Shown here: positions 12,990-28,025 of the stretch, piece after piece
How positions within the stretch are numbered: the stretch's first letter is position 1
How the letters are laid out: every line of letters begins with the position of its first letter
Assembly: GCA_013400155.1 (NCBI GenBank)
Contig: VXBM01000132.1
Coordinates: forward strand, 300,354-364,353
Reading direction: 5' to 3'
DNA length: 64,000 nt
From: Helopsaltes ochotensis
Taxonomy: Eukaryota > Chordata > Aves > Passeriformes > Locustellidae
Translations under genes and position numbers: made by a program
The notes under the pieces: generated by a model
Database searches by the model: none
Told to the model about the DNA's origin: nothing
What the model saw: the letters and a program-made list of their open reading frames with translations, nothing else

Positions 12990-13675
12990 GAGAGGTTGGG
13001 AAACAGCAGGCTGAACAGCAGTTCTGCTGATAAGAACCCTGGAAAACAGGGTGGAAACCAGGCAATGAGCCAGTGGTGTGTGTGCTTGCATTACAAATTG
13101 GATAAATTACATATGGGACCATATTAGCAAGAGTATGAGCAGCAGATTAAGGAAAGTTATTTATTCCCTTTGACTGGCACTGTCAAAGCTGCACCTGGAC
13201 TATTGCACCCAGGTTGGGGTCTACCTGTTATTAATGGATGTGGAAAAATTGGACACATTTGACAAGTCCAGTTTGTCAACAAAATTATCATGCCTTTGCT
13301 CAATGCAATGAAGAGGAATGGACTAAGGAGTGATTTAACATCTGTCTGAAACTAGCTATCTAATCTAAACATTACCAGAAAAGAAAAATTACAGAGCCAA
13401 ATTCTTCCTGGTGGTCAAAAGTCCCAATCAAGCAGCAAAAAGCAATAAAATGGCCCTTTGTGAGGGGGTTAAGGCTGGGCATTAGAAGAAGCATGTACAT
13501 TTGGAAGGCAATGCAGCATTGAAAAAAGTTGTCCCAAAACATTGTAGGATCTCTATGCCTGGAGCTTTTCAAAACTTGCCCAGATAGAGCTCCAGTTGTC
13601 TTAACTGAGTCTTGGCAATAACCATGCTTTGAGCAGGAGGTCAGCTCAGAGACTCTCTTCAAAGAATATTTCTGT
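12990..13675 (+). mobile_element. CR1 LINE fragment, ORF2 end plus 3' end, old
   Basis: Read on the plus strand, blocks appear in CR1 order: 'agcagttctgctgataagaaccc' (the SSAEKDL block), 'gcacctggactattgcaccc' (the HLEYC block), 'gatgtggaaaaattgg', 'gtgagggggttaaggctggg', 'ggatctctatgcctggagc' and 'gagcaggaggtcagctc', close to the usual terminus. All frames are broken. It is more diverged than the copies at 30375 and 63078. Confidence 0.7.
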
Positions 13676-15692
13676 TGTTACATAATTGGCAAGGGATTTA
13701 TGGAATCAGACAAGAGATATGAAATATAAACCCAAGCAGAATCATAAGGAAAAATATTCAACAAGAACTATTTGGCTTAGCAGTGTTGAAAAGAAAAAAG
13801 GTGACCACTTTTACTAACAGAAAAAAACCCATCTCTTTTATGTTTTTTATAAACTACTGCGAGAATAGCTCTCTCAAAGTCTGACCAATTAACTCACATT
13901 TGCTTTCAACTCTATGTAGTGTAAAGGGCAGAAAAGCCTTGACTTTATGCTTTGATATGGATATATGTAGGCAGTAAAATGAAATGGAAAAAAAAATGTT
14001 CAGCAATATTCAGCAAAATAGAATTTTTCTTAATTGAAAAATTATGATATGATTTTGCCAGCATTCAACTGAAATGAGAAAGGGCATCACACAAAACTTC
14101 TCTTAAGAAGACCATGATTCTGCTTTAAGTCTACCAAATAAAGAGAAATTATTAAGCAACCAAAGACTCAAATCTAACTTCAAACAAAAACTTCACATCC
14201 AATTCTATTTGAAACTAATGGGTTATCACACCTAGGCAGATAACACAGCTAGAGCATTGAAGACATTCAGAATTTTCAGCTTTCACATCAGTGAAAATTA
14301 CATATGGACAGAAAGTAGATGTCAGCAGAGATCTCTACAAACATTCACTTAGTTCACAGCACTTGAACTTTATTGCTGGCAGTATCTGGACTGTCTCATT
14401 GGAATTGACGTACTATTTCTAACTCTGATTTTCTCAAATAAAAATTAATTATTTTCTATTGCCAGTAAGTTTAACTTCAGAGGTGCCTATCTAAGTGAAA
14501 TGTCTAAGTTTAGACTTTAGATTGAAAAAAATACATTCAGAGAGTGGAAATTGAAAGGGCTTAAAAAATACAACTGTTGAGTAAAAATGCTACATTTTAA
14601 TCTATGCACTGGAATTTACAGTAAGTAGGAGAAATCTAAGGTATTGAAAAGAGCTAGTTAGAGGTGCTTACTTTGAATCCTGCTGGGAGTACCAGTTTGA
14701 GCTAAATTTTCACAACTTATTCTTGAAATGGAAAGAAACCATAAAATACAATTCATTTGAATTTTTACTTCCCTGGGACCAAGAAATCTATGAAGAAAAA
14801 ATAACTCACAAGCTTATCTCAAAAGTGTGCATAGTCCCTCCTGTGAGTTGTACTTGGGATAAATAATCTGATTATTATCTTTTTAAGTGAAGAATGTAGT
14901 AGAAAATTAACTCCACACTATTCTTTTTCAGGTGGAAAATGCATTTTTCCTGCTTTAAAAGTTAATAGATAGATCAATAGATTTTTCCTACCATTTTCAG
15001 TATTTTTTTAGAAAAAGAAGGTTAAATAATAAGCCATATAATGACAATAACAGCCCTATTCAGCATTGTCAAATAGTGAGATATGTCGCTGTGACTTTTT
15101 TTTTTTAACACAGAGTAAATCCTCCTGAAAATGTCAGTAGAAACAAATCTGAAATTTTTAGCTTTTTCGCCTATTATGGTTTGAGTTGGTTTACAGGTGG
15201 AGCTATCTAGGAAAAAACCCCATGATTTTCATGTTTCCTAACCTCTAACCTATTAAGGAATATGTACTCGGATATCTATTAACATGAAATAGACACAGAG
15301 GAACAGTGATGTGATTTTAACTGCAGAATATCTTTAAAGAGCCTACAGAATTGACTAGTCAGAGATTAACAGGGTGAATAACATGGTGAAAGATTTACTT
15401 ACTTACAAAAGAAATAACTTTGTTCACACTAAAGAAAATACTAGTTGCCTCTCCATCAGTGAATCTTTTATTTATCAGTATAATAAACTTACTGAATTCA
15501 AAAAGACTAAAAAAACCCTAAAAAACTAAAACAAACAAACAAAAAAAAACATCAAGATACCCAAAATCTAGATCCTGGGTAAAAAGGGCACAGACAGAAT
15601 TAAAATATGTTTACACATATGGAATATTATGTCTTTGGACAGTTTCCCTGAAAAAATACTGTAAAATTCAGATATATTTTTAGTCTAAGTGC

Positions 15693-15712
15693 ATATATAT
15701 ATATATATATAT
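15693..15712. repeat. (TA)n microsatellite
   Basis: Ten TA/AT units in a row, preceded by GC and followed by TATAAATC. Simple-sequence repeat in the large intron, probably length-polymorphic. Confidence 0.9.
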
Positions 15713-18700
15713 TATAAATCTCAGTGAATAACACTGACTGTGCCTGAAATGCTGAAGAGAAGAAAAGGAGCTAAGAGAATGGAAAGAAAGGAGTGTGAAT
15801 GCTAAATGATCTTGCCCCTGGTTTATACCAGTGCTGCTGCTCACTTCTAATTCAAGTGGGAAAAGCCAACTATATCAGAGCTAATGAGCTCTGATAAAAT
15901 TACCAGATTTCTGTTACGGTCCCTCTTTTCCATGCAAAGGAGCAGGGTAAAGATGTCCTGTTATGACCTAACATCATTGGCCTCATGCTGGAGAATGAAC
16001 TCAAATATTCTCTGTGGTGGGAACCTCGTACCAGGCTATTCTTAGAAGTAAAACACATGGCCAATATGATGCCTTCACACTGGCCTGGCTCCATTCTCTC
16101 TTTTCCCCACTTACTGCTTACTGGGCTTTCTGCAAGGGCTTACAGGTAACACTTCATCACATTTTGTTCACAGCCTATTTGACCTACCTCACAAAATAGA
16201 AAATATTCTCCCATTGCACTCTTCCTGATACCAGAATGAAGTAATTAATTTGGTTTGACCCTAAATAAATTTTTAGCTACAGATGAAGTCATGTCACTGA
16301 CTCTAGTTTAATTTAATACATTCAGAAACTCAGTTTAAAAAAAAACAATGACACGAAAGAATGTGGAAAAAAAAGCTCCTGCATTTTAATAAATGAGGAT
16401 ATGACTCTGTAAATGAATCAACAGAAAACACACCAGCTGCACAAAAAGCCTACCTGGAAGAGACAGGATTACCTTACCTATTTTTTTTTTCATTTTATAA
16501 TGATCAGTATTGAATAAAACTGCAGCCTTTGTTTATTAACTTTGTTTATTAGGAGCAGTGAAACTGGTCTTTGTTAACAGGGGAGCAGGGAACAATAGCT
16601 AAGTACAATAGTCCTGTGAACACAAGAAAAAATGAACATGAAGAAGATGAACGTATGGACTACAAAGGACTGACACAATTAATGTTATCATATTTCTGTG
16701 TGGGCTTAATGACACTGAGATAAAGCCAGACAAGATGCATAAAAAGGAAAAAGGAAGTAGGTAGCTCCTGGCTGTACCTGTTACTTCCAGTTTTCCTCAG
16801 AACAACAGATACTTGTGCCTATCTTTTCCTCAGTAGCTAAAACTAATTGCAAGATTAAATTAAGAAGTTGTATTTTTCTAATTGTTTCTTGTTTGTTGAA
16901 ATTCATCTTTTACTGAATTGTTTATTCTACTTTTACAATCTATAATAGACATAAAGCCAGAAAGTCACAACTAAGTTTTAAACAGACACAATATAGTAAA
17001 ACATCCAATTTATCAAGATCTTATCCAACACTTCTTTGGTGATAATAAAAATTATGGGCATTTAAAACTTAAGATAATACCACATTGCTCCAGAAGTTTA
17101 ATGGCCAAATTATTCAGACAAAGCTCCCTAATTTCTTCATAGCTGATAGCTATGAAAGTAACCACCTGTGAACAAGTAAGGTTCCTTTGTAAGTCCATAT
17201 GGAAACTACTTTAAACCTTTGAATATTTTCACACCACTCTGTTTTATTTCAACACAATTGAGAAGGTTCTAATTATTCTTTTCTGAATCTTATTTAAAAT
17301 CCTGTATTACAACAGAAGTTTCCACAACTTTATAAAAATATTACAGTGATTACACTGGGGTATTTTCCTTCATTCTCCATAGCTGCTCATGCAGTTAAAA
17401 AAAATTAGAAAATAGGTTCTTAAACCATTGTGAGTCTGTCTATTCCAACCATGTTTTTCGCATTTGACTCTAAAATAAATATTCTTAGCTGCATTTTTAA
17501 TTCTTTCTCCATAAAAACATTCTTCATTTTTCCTCTAATAGATTTTGTCATCTAATTCTTTACCTTCTACAGCTTTACAGGAAGTATCAGTTTGACTCTG
17601 GTTTAAGCATCAAGTAGGTAAGCTAAATCCATACTGTTACACACAACAGTGGCAATTTTCCTTCTGCTCTTTACCCTTATGACAAGGCCAACACTTCCCA
17701 GGTAATTTTAGCTCTCATTTAAAGTAAGATTAACCACACCAGTTGTAATTGAAAAAGTGCCTGACTCTCCAAGGAAACTATCCAAGTTCATTTCACAACT
17801 GCATTCATGCAGTTAAAAATATTTTATCTCCAGCTCCATGGCCTCGTCCCTGTGTTTGCAATACACACTATCCCAAAGGAGCTGCTTTGATAAAGTGCTG
17901 AAGCTGTAAGAACTGAACCTCAGCTGACAATGAAGATCAGGAGTGAGCAGTTGAACTTACAGCAAAAGTAAGCTGCCAGGAACTGTAAAAATTCCACGTA
18001 ATTATGGTCAATTTTTTTAACTAACTCATTACCAAAAAAAAACCAAAACACCACCACCAAAAAAACACCCACCACACCTACATGCTTTACATATCCAGAT
18101 ACCTTCAACTTCACTTAAATAATTTCTGCCAATTCTGACAGGAAAAAAAAGTCTCAAAGACAATTGTGTTTCAAGTTTGGAAAAATAGTCATAGTGACAG
18201 AAGGAATCCTTTAGAACACTCTCGTTTAAGGGTAACTATGCAACATGAGCTCAAACTTTACTGAATATTAAAAAGGACACCATCAGAGACACCTTACAAT
18301 TGGTGATACTATTTGAATCTTCATTTCTACTGATGCCATAATATTCTCATGCACTACTGCTGCTAAGTACTTTGGACAATTGAAAGTGGAGTTTTCAGAA
18401 ACTGTACATAGGAATAGTGAACTTTTCTTTCTGCATTCAGACTCATATTGCTGACAATCCGCATCTATCCTTAATTCCCACAAGGGAAGGCACAATGGAC
18501 AAGAAAGATCTGTGGCCTGCATATTGCTGTAAAATAAACACATTGGGCATAGCAGTACACACATCCAGAATCACGACACTCTCAACTACCACCACTTGCA
18601 GTTGTCTATCTATTAGAAAGTCCCAACCAGAAACCAAAATGTCTCTAGACCTGTAAGTCAATCAACCCAACCATAAAAAGGGCCAGAGCTCCTTGCTGAA

Positions 18701-20679
18701 CAGAAAGGAAACAACACCTCATGACTTTTTTTTTTTATTACAGTACTTTATTATCTAGAATTAGGATTATTTTGCAGTTATTGCAGCACCCTTACTGTGT
18801 TATGAGCTTTATGCAAAACTCAAGACTCCTGTTGGAATATTTTCCATACACAGTTGAGACAACTTTCATACTCTATACAAAAATTCTCACCTGAAATCTA
18901 AACCCCTAGAAATACACTTGGCTCCCATAAAAGTTTCCTTTTACAGGCTATTTGTATTCTGTCATTCTTCATTTTGTATCTATGCTGATGAAAACATGCT
19001 GATTTTTATAGTTAGATGTTTCTTCCTGATACAATTGAATGCTGTTTTGAAGCAGAAATATTACACTAATGTAAAAACATTAAAAATCTGGTTGCCCCTT
19101 GATTGTCTCTACATTTTTGCTGATACTTCTTATTTTAGGAATTCTATTAAATATTAGTTTTAAGGAATCTGAGGCCCATTTATAAACATTTTAATTGCTA
19201 GAAGTTATTTTTTATACAGCCTTATTATTAAAAGTATACAAATTACTGTTCTAACTAAATTATTCACTCAGAAGAAGTTTAACAGTTTATCTTATATTTT
19301 ACTTGTTTTCACAAATGATACTTTTATTAATTTTATTCTAAATTTCCTTTTAAAGGGATTCAGTATTTACCAAACAAGAGGCTAATTCAGTTGTTGGCAA
19401 TTAAGCACATTGCAACATTATTACATTTATAAAGAGCATTTCCAGCAGAGATAGTATTTCTCATAGTCACTCGGGTTACTTTTTTTGCATCATCTGTTGA
19501 CTTACAATAGGAAGCCATTCACTTCACACCTGCAGTTTTAGAAATATCCAAAATAACTAAGGTACTGTGATAAACATTTTTATCCTTACCATGAAAAGAA
19601 AAATTACTTTTTCATTGGACAATTACACCCAAAAGCAAAAATAAACACACACTAAATAATAGGTCAGACTGTCTCGGCTCCGAAATGTAACACCTCTTGA
19701 CATTGCAGTATCATGATTAGAATGAGTTCATTCCACATTGTTTACAACATTCATGAGCATTTTCAATTATTAAGTAGCCCCTATCTTTTTACTTCTGTGA
19801 CAGTAGTGTTCCTATCTTCATGATTTTCCTTTTCTAACAAACAGGAAATAAATGTGAGCAATGCTGGGAAAGCGAGCGTAAGCAAGCCTTGGTTGTGCTC
19901 AACACATGGTTGTCTCATCTTCACCCAAACAAACCACACCAACATGTTTGATGCTGAATAATCACCACCAGAAGTGGTGTTAGCAATTATTTCTGATGCA
20001 TCTTGGTTTTGACTGTGTCAGTATCCTTATTGTAAAAGTGGCACCAGTGAAGCCACATTGCTAGCAGCGCTCTATGGGGAGAGCCTCTTGAAACAGTTTG
20101 CCAGTTCTAAGAAAACTGTTATTTTTCCATGCTGCTCATATTTTTAAAGTAACAGGAAGTAAGGTCAAAACACAAATTACTTTCATCATGCTAATATAAT
20201 TTTTTTTAATGAGAAAGGAGCTCAGAGAGACAGATGTTCTCACCCACATGAGGGTCTTTTTGTAAATTCATGAACAAGGTGTGCAATGATTTTCCCCACA
20301 CTAATTATATCTAAATTCATGCCTCCATACCTCCCCTTTATAGAAAAAGTGCACTAAACTCAAACTTTGTTTCTCAGAAGTAGAGTATGTCAATTTAGTT
20401 TGCAGCAGTATTTCTTCAATTAAGATTAAAAGTATTTGATAAAACGTATTTGGTATAAGACGAGAAATTTGTGTGTCAAAAACTGTATAAACACTATTTT
20501 TGACAGAAAATGCTTGAGTTTTCCAAATAAGTGTAGTTGTACAAAACCACTCCAACTAATCAGTGTCAGAGAGAAGATCAGAATTTAATCCCATATTGAA
20601 ATCCTTTAACCTCTTAATTAAAGCCTATTAATTAACCATTAAGAGCTCAGAGTTACTGGGTATAGATGAGGGTAGTAAG

Positions 20680-20785
20680 ACAATGAAGTCAGGCCACCAG
20701 CTGGCCCGCTGCCCATGCTCGGCTGCTCATAACCCCACAGAGTGAGGGAAGCTGCACAGCGGGCCCCAGGAGCTACCAGAGAATA
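20680..20785. other. Small GC-richer patch
   Basis: About 100 bp (GGCCACCAGCTGGCCCGCTG, 'gctcggctgctcataacccc', 'cacagcgggccccaggagc') within AT-rich intron. It contains short inverted pairs (GGCCACCAGCTGGCC). No gene or element identified. Confidence 0.35.
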
Positions 20786-21046
20786 AGAATACTTCCTATT
20801 CACAGCTCTGTGAATATCTATTTTTCTATGAAGCTTGAATACTGTTGTAAACATAAACAGATTTTACTCATATTTGTTTTAACACAATTGCACTTAAACA
20901 ATAATAAGTTTTAGTTCTGCTCCTCATCAAGCACTTGTTCTCCTGCATCATAGTTCTTATGTTCATACATTTTATTTTTTCATATTCTTGATCAGGGCAC
21001 ATAGATTACTATATTGTTATGCAATCATGTAAATTGCTGAGAAGCC

Positions 21047-21071
21047 TTTTTTTCTTTTTTTTTTTTTTTTT
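21047..21071. repeat. Poly-T tract
   Basis: About 25 bases of T with one interrupting C. No element with a matching poly-A tail orientation is recognisable beside it. Confidence 0.85.
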
Positions 21072-24000
21072 AATAATAAGGTCTGCAGGCCTAATTCCTG
21101 AGTGGGTTCAAAGCAAATCAAACTTGGCAGACTCTGGTAGAAGGAAAGTCTTACTTTAAAATGTGGTTTTCCTTTTGCTCTTTGAAAAAGAGGTACCCTC
21201 AACTACTATGACTTTGTAAAAAATTTACTATCCTAATTGTAGACGTTGCAGAATAAAATTGGGGGGGAAAAAAATATTTATTATCCTCCCTACTGCAGAA
21301 CATCGTCAACTCCACCTGTACAAAAAAAAATCATGTTCAAAATCAATTGCAATTCTTATGTACCCAGGACTGACCAGGCATCACTATTCAAAGATGACAC
21401 GATATCAATACTGATATATTTCCAATTCTTTCTGCTACTGTAATTAAGCTGCTACGACAGGATCTTTGAAATAGTTTCCAGCATTGGAAGCAAGGGCTTT
21501 CTTTAAATATGGACACTCAAAAAGCAGCTTATTAATCTACATCTTACTTTTATCTTTCCCTGGCCTCTAAAGGTTGAGTCAAAAGAAAGGCAAAGACATG
21601 GCTGTGATATCACAGCCAATACCTGAACAAATCACCAGAGGAGATAAAGTTGTGATCCTGGGATTACCACAACTCGTCAATGTTGCAAGTCTAAGCAAAG
21701 AAAGAATATTCATTTCGTGTACATAGGTAACTAGTATTGTAACAGCTAGGAAATGGGAAATGTACACAATAGAGTCCCAATCCAATAGCTAATCTTTTAA
21801 AGAATAGTTTCCAACAGAACATATAATATTTTCTTAAGAAATTCAATAATGCTGTGAAGAGAAGAATGCAGCAACATCACTAGATATGATGAAATATGAC
21901 TACAGTATACTTGCTACTTTAAATTCACATTTAATCTTGAAACAGACAACATGCTGCTGTTTCTGAAGTTACCTGATAATCAGATTTTTATCATGCAAAT
22001 ATTAGTGATTTCCACCCTGTTGGTGAACACTGCACTAGAAACAATAAACCATGTTTAGCGCTTAGGCACATAACTGGGAGAAGGGAGTGCCCACAACTGT
22101 TCCAGAACTGTTTTCTGATGGTTTGTATACATAGATAAAGTACACCTGAGATTAGAGGCCTGACTGTGTTCCTGCTGACAAAATCAAATCCTGCTTAATA
22201 TCCTCACACTGAAACAAGAAAATCTATTTCCTACAATAAACCTATTCTTACTAATCAGCTGTTGAAACAGAGAATATACAAACTGATGCAAAACTTCTTA
22301 AAGGATGAGAAAAAGATGACATGTAGAAAGAGTGACTTGACTTACTGACCAGCTCTCAAATTTTGCAGTAATTGAATCATGTTAGTGACAAATCCAAATT
22401 CCAAACAAGGCCTCAGTAAAAACTGGATTTTTGTTTATGTGATGGTGCCTTTTTTTGCTCTGTGAAAATCTTCACCGTCTGTAAATGTTATTCATAGATG
22501 AGACTTTGTACCCAGTAGTATTCCTCCTCACCCCAGGCTTCTGATCAACTCACTCTGGCACCATCTGTCTGTGTTTGTTCTGAGCCCAAGATACTCCAGG
22601 AGCCACATCACTATGAATTTACTTCAACTTCCTCTCTATACAGAACACAATCAGAAAAACATCTTTTGGAAAAGGTAAGTAAATTTCTTCTTTTTTAAAA
22701 TCAATATTACTTCTACTATCATCACAGAAAGCACCCATGAGTGCACAAGTAAAAGCAAATGGGAATAATTATGCTGGAAAAGTAAAAAGGTACACTAATC
22801 TGTAAAACAGAAGCGCTGATGGAGGGTTTCATGATACAAATATTTTGTGGATTGGCCTCCTTTTGGAGCATACCTGAATGTTCTGACTATCTGCTCAACT
22901 GTCCTCAAATCTCCAAAACCAGAACTAGAGTGAAGACTACCACCACAAAACAAAATTCTTCTCCCGGTGATAAAAGACTATTGTCTCATCTGGTGTCTTC
23001 CATAAGCAAACATGGCAGAGCTCCACATCCTGTAGTCAGCCTTTCTAAATCAGCTTAATCCTTTCCTGCCTTAATTAAGGGAGAATAAACAGACACTTTT
23101 TTCCTCCAGTCTCGCTGCCCCCCAACAACTCCTCAATTAAGGAATGAACATTGAACTATATTTTTATATAATTAATTGAGAAAATACTACAACTACTCCT
23201 TATCAAAGGAATAAAACAAGACAACAGTGATAATAACACTCTAGTCATCCTCACTCTGAAAATTGTATCACAATCAACCACTGCAAATATATCAAAATAA
23301 AAGTACGCAACTGAGAGACTAAACCTTCCCAAAGAGAAACACAGCATTAACTCATAGCTATCAATTAAACAGAAATGTTCTTGAAAGAAGTTGGGAGTTT
23401 AAAGCATGTAACCAACATTACTGAACATTCATCTGAAAAGCTCTGCAGCTGGGAAGCCTAATTGTATTTTCGGCAAGCCTAATTGTGTTTCCTGACTCCA
23501 GGGGACAGGAATTCCCCAGATGCTGTTGACTGACAGGTCTGGTCTGATTTTAGTAAGTAAAAAGTAAGCAAAAATACCCCCAGCTATGTGAAACTTAGTA
23601 TGAAAACTATCACTGTTTCCACTGGTGCCACTAGCAGCTGGAAGTGCCCATATTAGCATTCAGCATTACCCACTGCTGGGTCGTTTGTAGAAGTCATTCC
23701 AGAGGTACAAACTACACTCAGTACCTGCATTCACTTAAGATGTATGACTTAGACCACACAAGTAGTTTTTGTGAAGTACCAAACATTTTCAGTACAAAGG
23801 AACTCAGCAGAGTTAAAAGGTATCCACCAGATCCATTTCTGGAGTTACTGGCATTAACTGTTTCAGAACTTGCTTCCTGGTTCTGAAATCTGGTATTGGT
23901 TTGTGAACCTAATGGTTGATTTTCCAAGAATTCAATCCAACATCTTGAGGGTGTTTATGCAGTTAGTGATTCAACCATGATCACTGAATGTCTCCTTTCC

Positions 24001-24417
24001 AGAATATTTATTCCACATTTTTCATTATGCTCTTATCTTGGTATCTCTACCTGCAGTGCAAAATAGAACTATTTAGAATATTTTTAATATCAAACTACTG
24101 TTCATTAAAACTACCCTTTGAAAGCCATTTTTATTGCACCAATCACTACTGATTTAAGAAGCCTGATGTATTTGATATAAACAGCCAAAAGTCATCAGTA
24201 AAGCCACTTTGATAGTTTCAGGAAATGTTATTTTTACTACTAAATAAACTTTTATACATCTCTGACTTCAAATGCTTCATCAGCTGTCTTCCCAATTCAT
24301 CCAATAATTAAAGAACTTCTAGTTATTTCCAGAAATTTTTCAATCGCTCAGTAGCATGTACAGCAGAAGAAATGAAGGTATCTTTTGCTCATGTTTTCTT
24401 ACTAACAGTTTAGATGG

Positions 24418-24451
24418 AAAAAAAAAAACCCAAACCAAACCAAAACCAAAC
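24418..24451. repeat. A-rich (AAACC)n-like tract
   Basis: A run of A followed by CCC-AAACC-AAACC-AAAACC-AAAC units. Imperfect simple repeat. Confidence 0.8.
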
Positions 24452-24954
24452 AGGGATTACTTTGGGATTAAGATACTGCTCTCAAAAGAGTATACAAGTT
24501 AGCACCTTTACACTAGTCATACCCTTAGTCATGTGTGATACCTCAAATGATCCCAATATCCTGAGAGGTTATTCCTCTTTGATGAAAGCCATGCTGATTT
24601 TTTCTAGGTAAAATGTTGAAAGGATGAAATAGGTAGAAAGAAGATAATAAGGAGAAATATACTGAGAGGTACTAAAGGATGTTTCGATCTACCATCTCAT
24701 GCAAAAGGTCTAGAGAATCATCCCTGGAGAAAGTCATCCCTCTTAGCCTACAATACCAGGTGAGACAAATTACAAGCATTGAACACACCAGAAAGCTCAA
24801 GTCAGCAGTTTTGTTATAAAAACAGAAGCTCAGAAGCTGTAATGCCAAAACAAGCCCAAGTTAACCGTAATTATTTTTCCCAAATGATGAAAACAGACAC
24901 TCTTAACTCTGCTGTCCTGTGTGAGTGCACCCTGAACATACTCTTTACATTTAC

Positions 24955-25066
24955 AGTACTACAAGGGTGGCTGCATGACTCACAGAAACGTGGCTTCAGG
25001 GAAGAGAGGGATCAGTTCCATTAAAGTCTAACTACTTCCAACATCCTTTGATTTTATGATTCTGAC
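24955..25066 (+). mobile_element. Short CR1 LINE 3' end
   Basis: About 110 bp ending CTACTTCCAACATCCTTTGA then TTTTATGATTCTG, matching the CR1 3' pattern 'cttccaac...tttgattctatgattct' in plus orientation. It is short, so identification rests on the terminus. Confidence 0.5.
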
Positions 25067-27851
25067 TGCTAAGCTTATTATTTTCTCTTGGAAAACTCAA
25101 CCAAAAAGAACACTAACCTATAAGGATCTATTTTGACATATTTTTTAAACTAGATAATGAAGAAAACACTACAATGTGTTGCTTTATTCTTCAAATCCAC
25201 TAGTATTAATTTAATTTTTAAATGTTTAGAATACAGAAAATACTGACAAAAATAACAAATATCCATAGTGAGGAAAACTATAACAGAGTAGAGCAGCCCA
25301 GAGAGCCAAAATAAAATACACTGGGAACTTGCCAAAGAGGGATAAGAAAATCTTAAAACTAGAAAAATAGCAGTCCTGAGTTTGAAGAAAATGGTCTATG
25401 AAAACAACTTTCGTATTATTAAAAGGAATTGTCTCAACTAACTGGAGCCCAGAAATCCTATACACCAAGCACATCCTGACTGTACATTCTGGTTTTCTCC
25501 ATTAGGTTTCAGGCTAGGATTCTGTCTATGCAGGAAGGCTGTAGAACTGCTGAACTCTCAAGCTTCCCTTCAATTTCAAGCACCCTAACTGCTGTTCTAT
25601 AGCATAAAGCTTTTGTGCTGGGCTTATATTTCTAATGGGAATTCAAAATTAATTCAAAATGAAAAATTACCAGACGGTAAATAATGACATAAAGTATGCC
25701 ATGCAAAGTGATTTAGATAATATAAACCCCATGGAAGTTCAGATTTTGGTATTTGTTATGTTCACAGTGAGAATCATGAATGTGACCACAATTCATCTGT
25801 GTAATATCATACATGTATTTTTTATTTCCTATCCAATTATGAGAAGACAATTGTTCCCTGCTTGAAGAGAAAGGCAAATGTATTAAAAAAGCTGATAAAA
25901 TTTTCTATCCACCTAACAAAACATAAGAACCAGAAGATATTATTTTTTTCTTTTCTTTTGCTTAGTCTCTGCCAAGTCATCTCTATGAATGTGACTAAGA
26001 GATTATTTTATCAAAATAGAAACTCTATAAGAAAGCTAAGAATGTTTTGTTTATTGCAATATTTCCTTGGTTAAAATTTTAAAAAAAAAAGTTATTAAAA
26101 AGTTACTTCCACAAACTTGAACTTCCCTCAAATTGACATAACTAAAAACTTATGTACCATGAATGGTTGAAAATTTATAGATAAACCACAAAAAATCCTC
26201 TATACATTGTAGCAGCTGTAGGTGCACTGAATAGTCACTTCTAAATGAAAAAAGTTTTCCACAGCAGAGTTCATGTTCTGAACTAGATCTATATTTTTAA
26301 GAATTAATAATTTCCTGCATTTTTTTTTTCACATTTTCACCACAGTTTAGTCAGAGTGCCTCAGCAATAAAAGCCACTCCTCTGCCAGTTTAGTCCCTGA
26401 TAAGCTAGAAAAAAAATGGTTCTGATTTCATTTAGCAAGTCAAAACAATCTTACGCCACTTTTTGGAATAATCTTACTTGGGAACTAGCAATATTTCATG
26501 TAAAATAGGGTTCACATCACTTTCACTCACAGAATATAACATGCCCAGTCATTTTAAGTAGAATGATATTAAATTATCATGAATAATGTAAAGCCAGTAG
26601 AGTGCAGCAGCTAGGGTCTGATCTTCTCTAGAAGTTTTGACCTTCCTAATAACAAGACTTGGTAAATCATATAAATTGATGCATGATCTTTATCATCAAC
26701 TCTTCACAGAATGAAATGCACAATTCTTCTTTGGAAAATAAAAATGAAAGCATTCATTAGGGTTACAGTTAATGACAAAATGAGTGCATAGCCTCTATGT
26801 TTTACAAGAACAACTTTTTGCCTCCGTCCTAAATGTTACATTGGAAACTGAGGTTGCTGATTCAGCTGCAGGCTTAACATGGTTTCCTCTTATAATAAGA
26901 GTATCACTTCTGTCTTAAGTTAAGCTTAAGCCAGCATTTTCTAAATCTATTTGCTTATCTCATTCAGACAACCTGTCATCCCTCTAGGGGTACTGTCTAT
27001 TTCTTTCTGAAAGCAGTTCAAATCAGGATGTTGTCAGCATATTAGCGGTGCCACAGCCTGTGACATTCACAAACCCTGAGAAACTGCAAAAATTAGAGTG
27101 AGAATACTTCCCACAAAGCTTTTAGGAGCTGATCTATGTTCATGTATTGTAGCCTGTATTGTCTAGTAAGCATTGCCTTACACGTCTATGCATATACACA
27201 TGAAAACACTCCCTTCTTCAATCATATAGTATGTTTTACTTCTTCTGTTGCATAACACAAACCATCTAGACATTGTAGTACACAAAGTAGGTCAGATATA
27301 GCTCCAATTCAGCCCTACCTTATGAATAAGTGGATATTTTCCCTTATTATTCTTTTATCCAATTTCTTATTTGAGTAAAATATATAAACACAGATTATGT
27401 CATTTGGAGGACTTCTTCCACCTTTTCCTTGCCCTCCTAACTGCTAGCCAGCTATATATTTTTGGTTGTATTCTTCTTTCTGTATGCAAGTCTGTTTTTA
27501 TAACCCCAGATGCTCAAGGAATTCTTCTTTATACCATACTACTTGGTTTTTGTTTAAAGTTTAGTTCTATCTTTCACAAATATACAATAGGTTTCTTATA
27601 TTTTCCCTGCTCTTTTTAAAATTCCTCATTAATAATGTCTACTAATAAACTTTATTAGTTTCTCAAAAATGCAGAATCTATTTTTTTAATTAATCCTATT
27701 CTGTGGTTCTGCTGGATTACAAATCCATGTATATTTTAGGATTAAAATAGATCAGTTGGGTTACAATTAAGATATATATTTCTTATGATCACTATATTTA
27801 CCCGTTCCAAACGTATTTATTGTTGGCTGCTGATAAAACTAAGTTCCACTG

Positions 27852-28025
27852 TATTCATAGAATCATTAAGGTTGGAAAAGACTTCCAAAATCGAGTCCAG
27901 CCTCTGGCCGAACACCACCGTGTCAACTAAACCACTGCACTAAGCACCACGTCCAGTCGTTCCTTGAACACTTCCAGGGATGTGAGTCCATCTCTTCCCT
28001 AGGCAGCTTCCAATCCTTAATAAGC
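27852..28025 (-). mobile_element. CR1 LINE 3' end, minus orientation
   Basis: It starts TATTCATAGAATCATTAAGG then TTGGAAAAGACTTCCAAAAT, the reverse complement of the avian CR1 3' terminus. It continues 'gtccagcctctggccgaacaccaccgtg' and 'aacacttccagggatgtgagtccat'. It ends near the 'cagcttccaatcctt' block, so only the last 170 bp or so of the element is present. Confidence 0.88.

Noticed and set aside
16512..16552. Repeated TTTGTTTATTA units
   Set aside because: Two short AT-rich copies; no element or structure associated.
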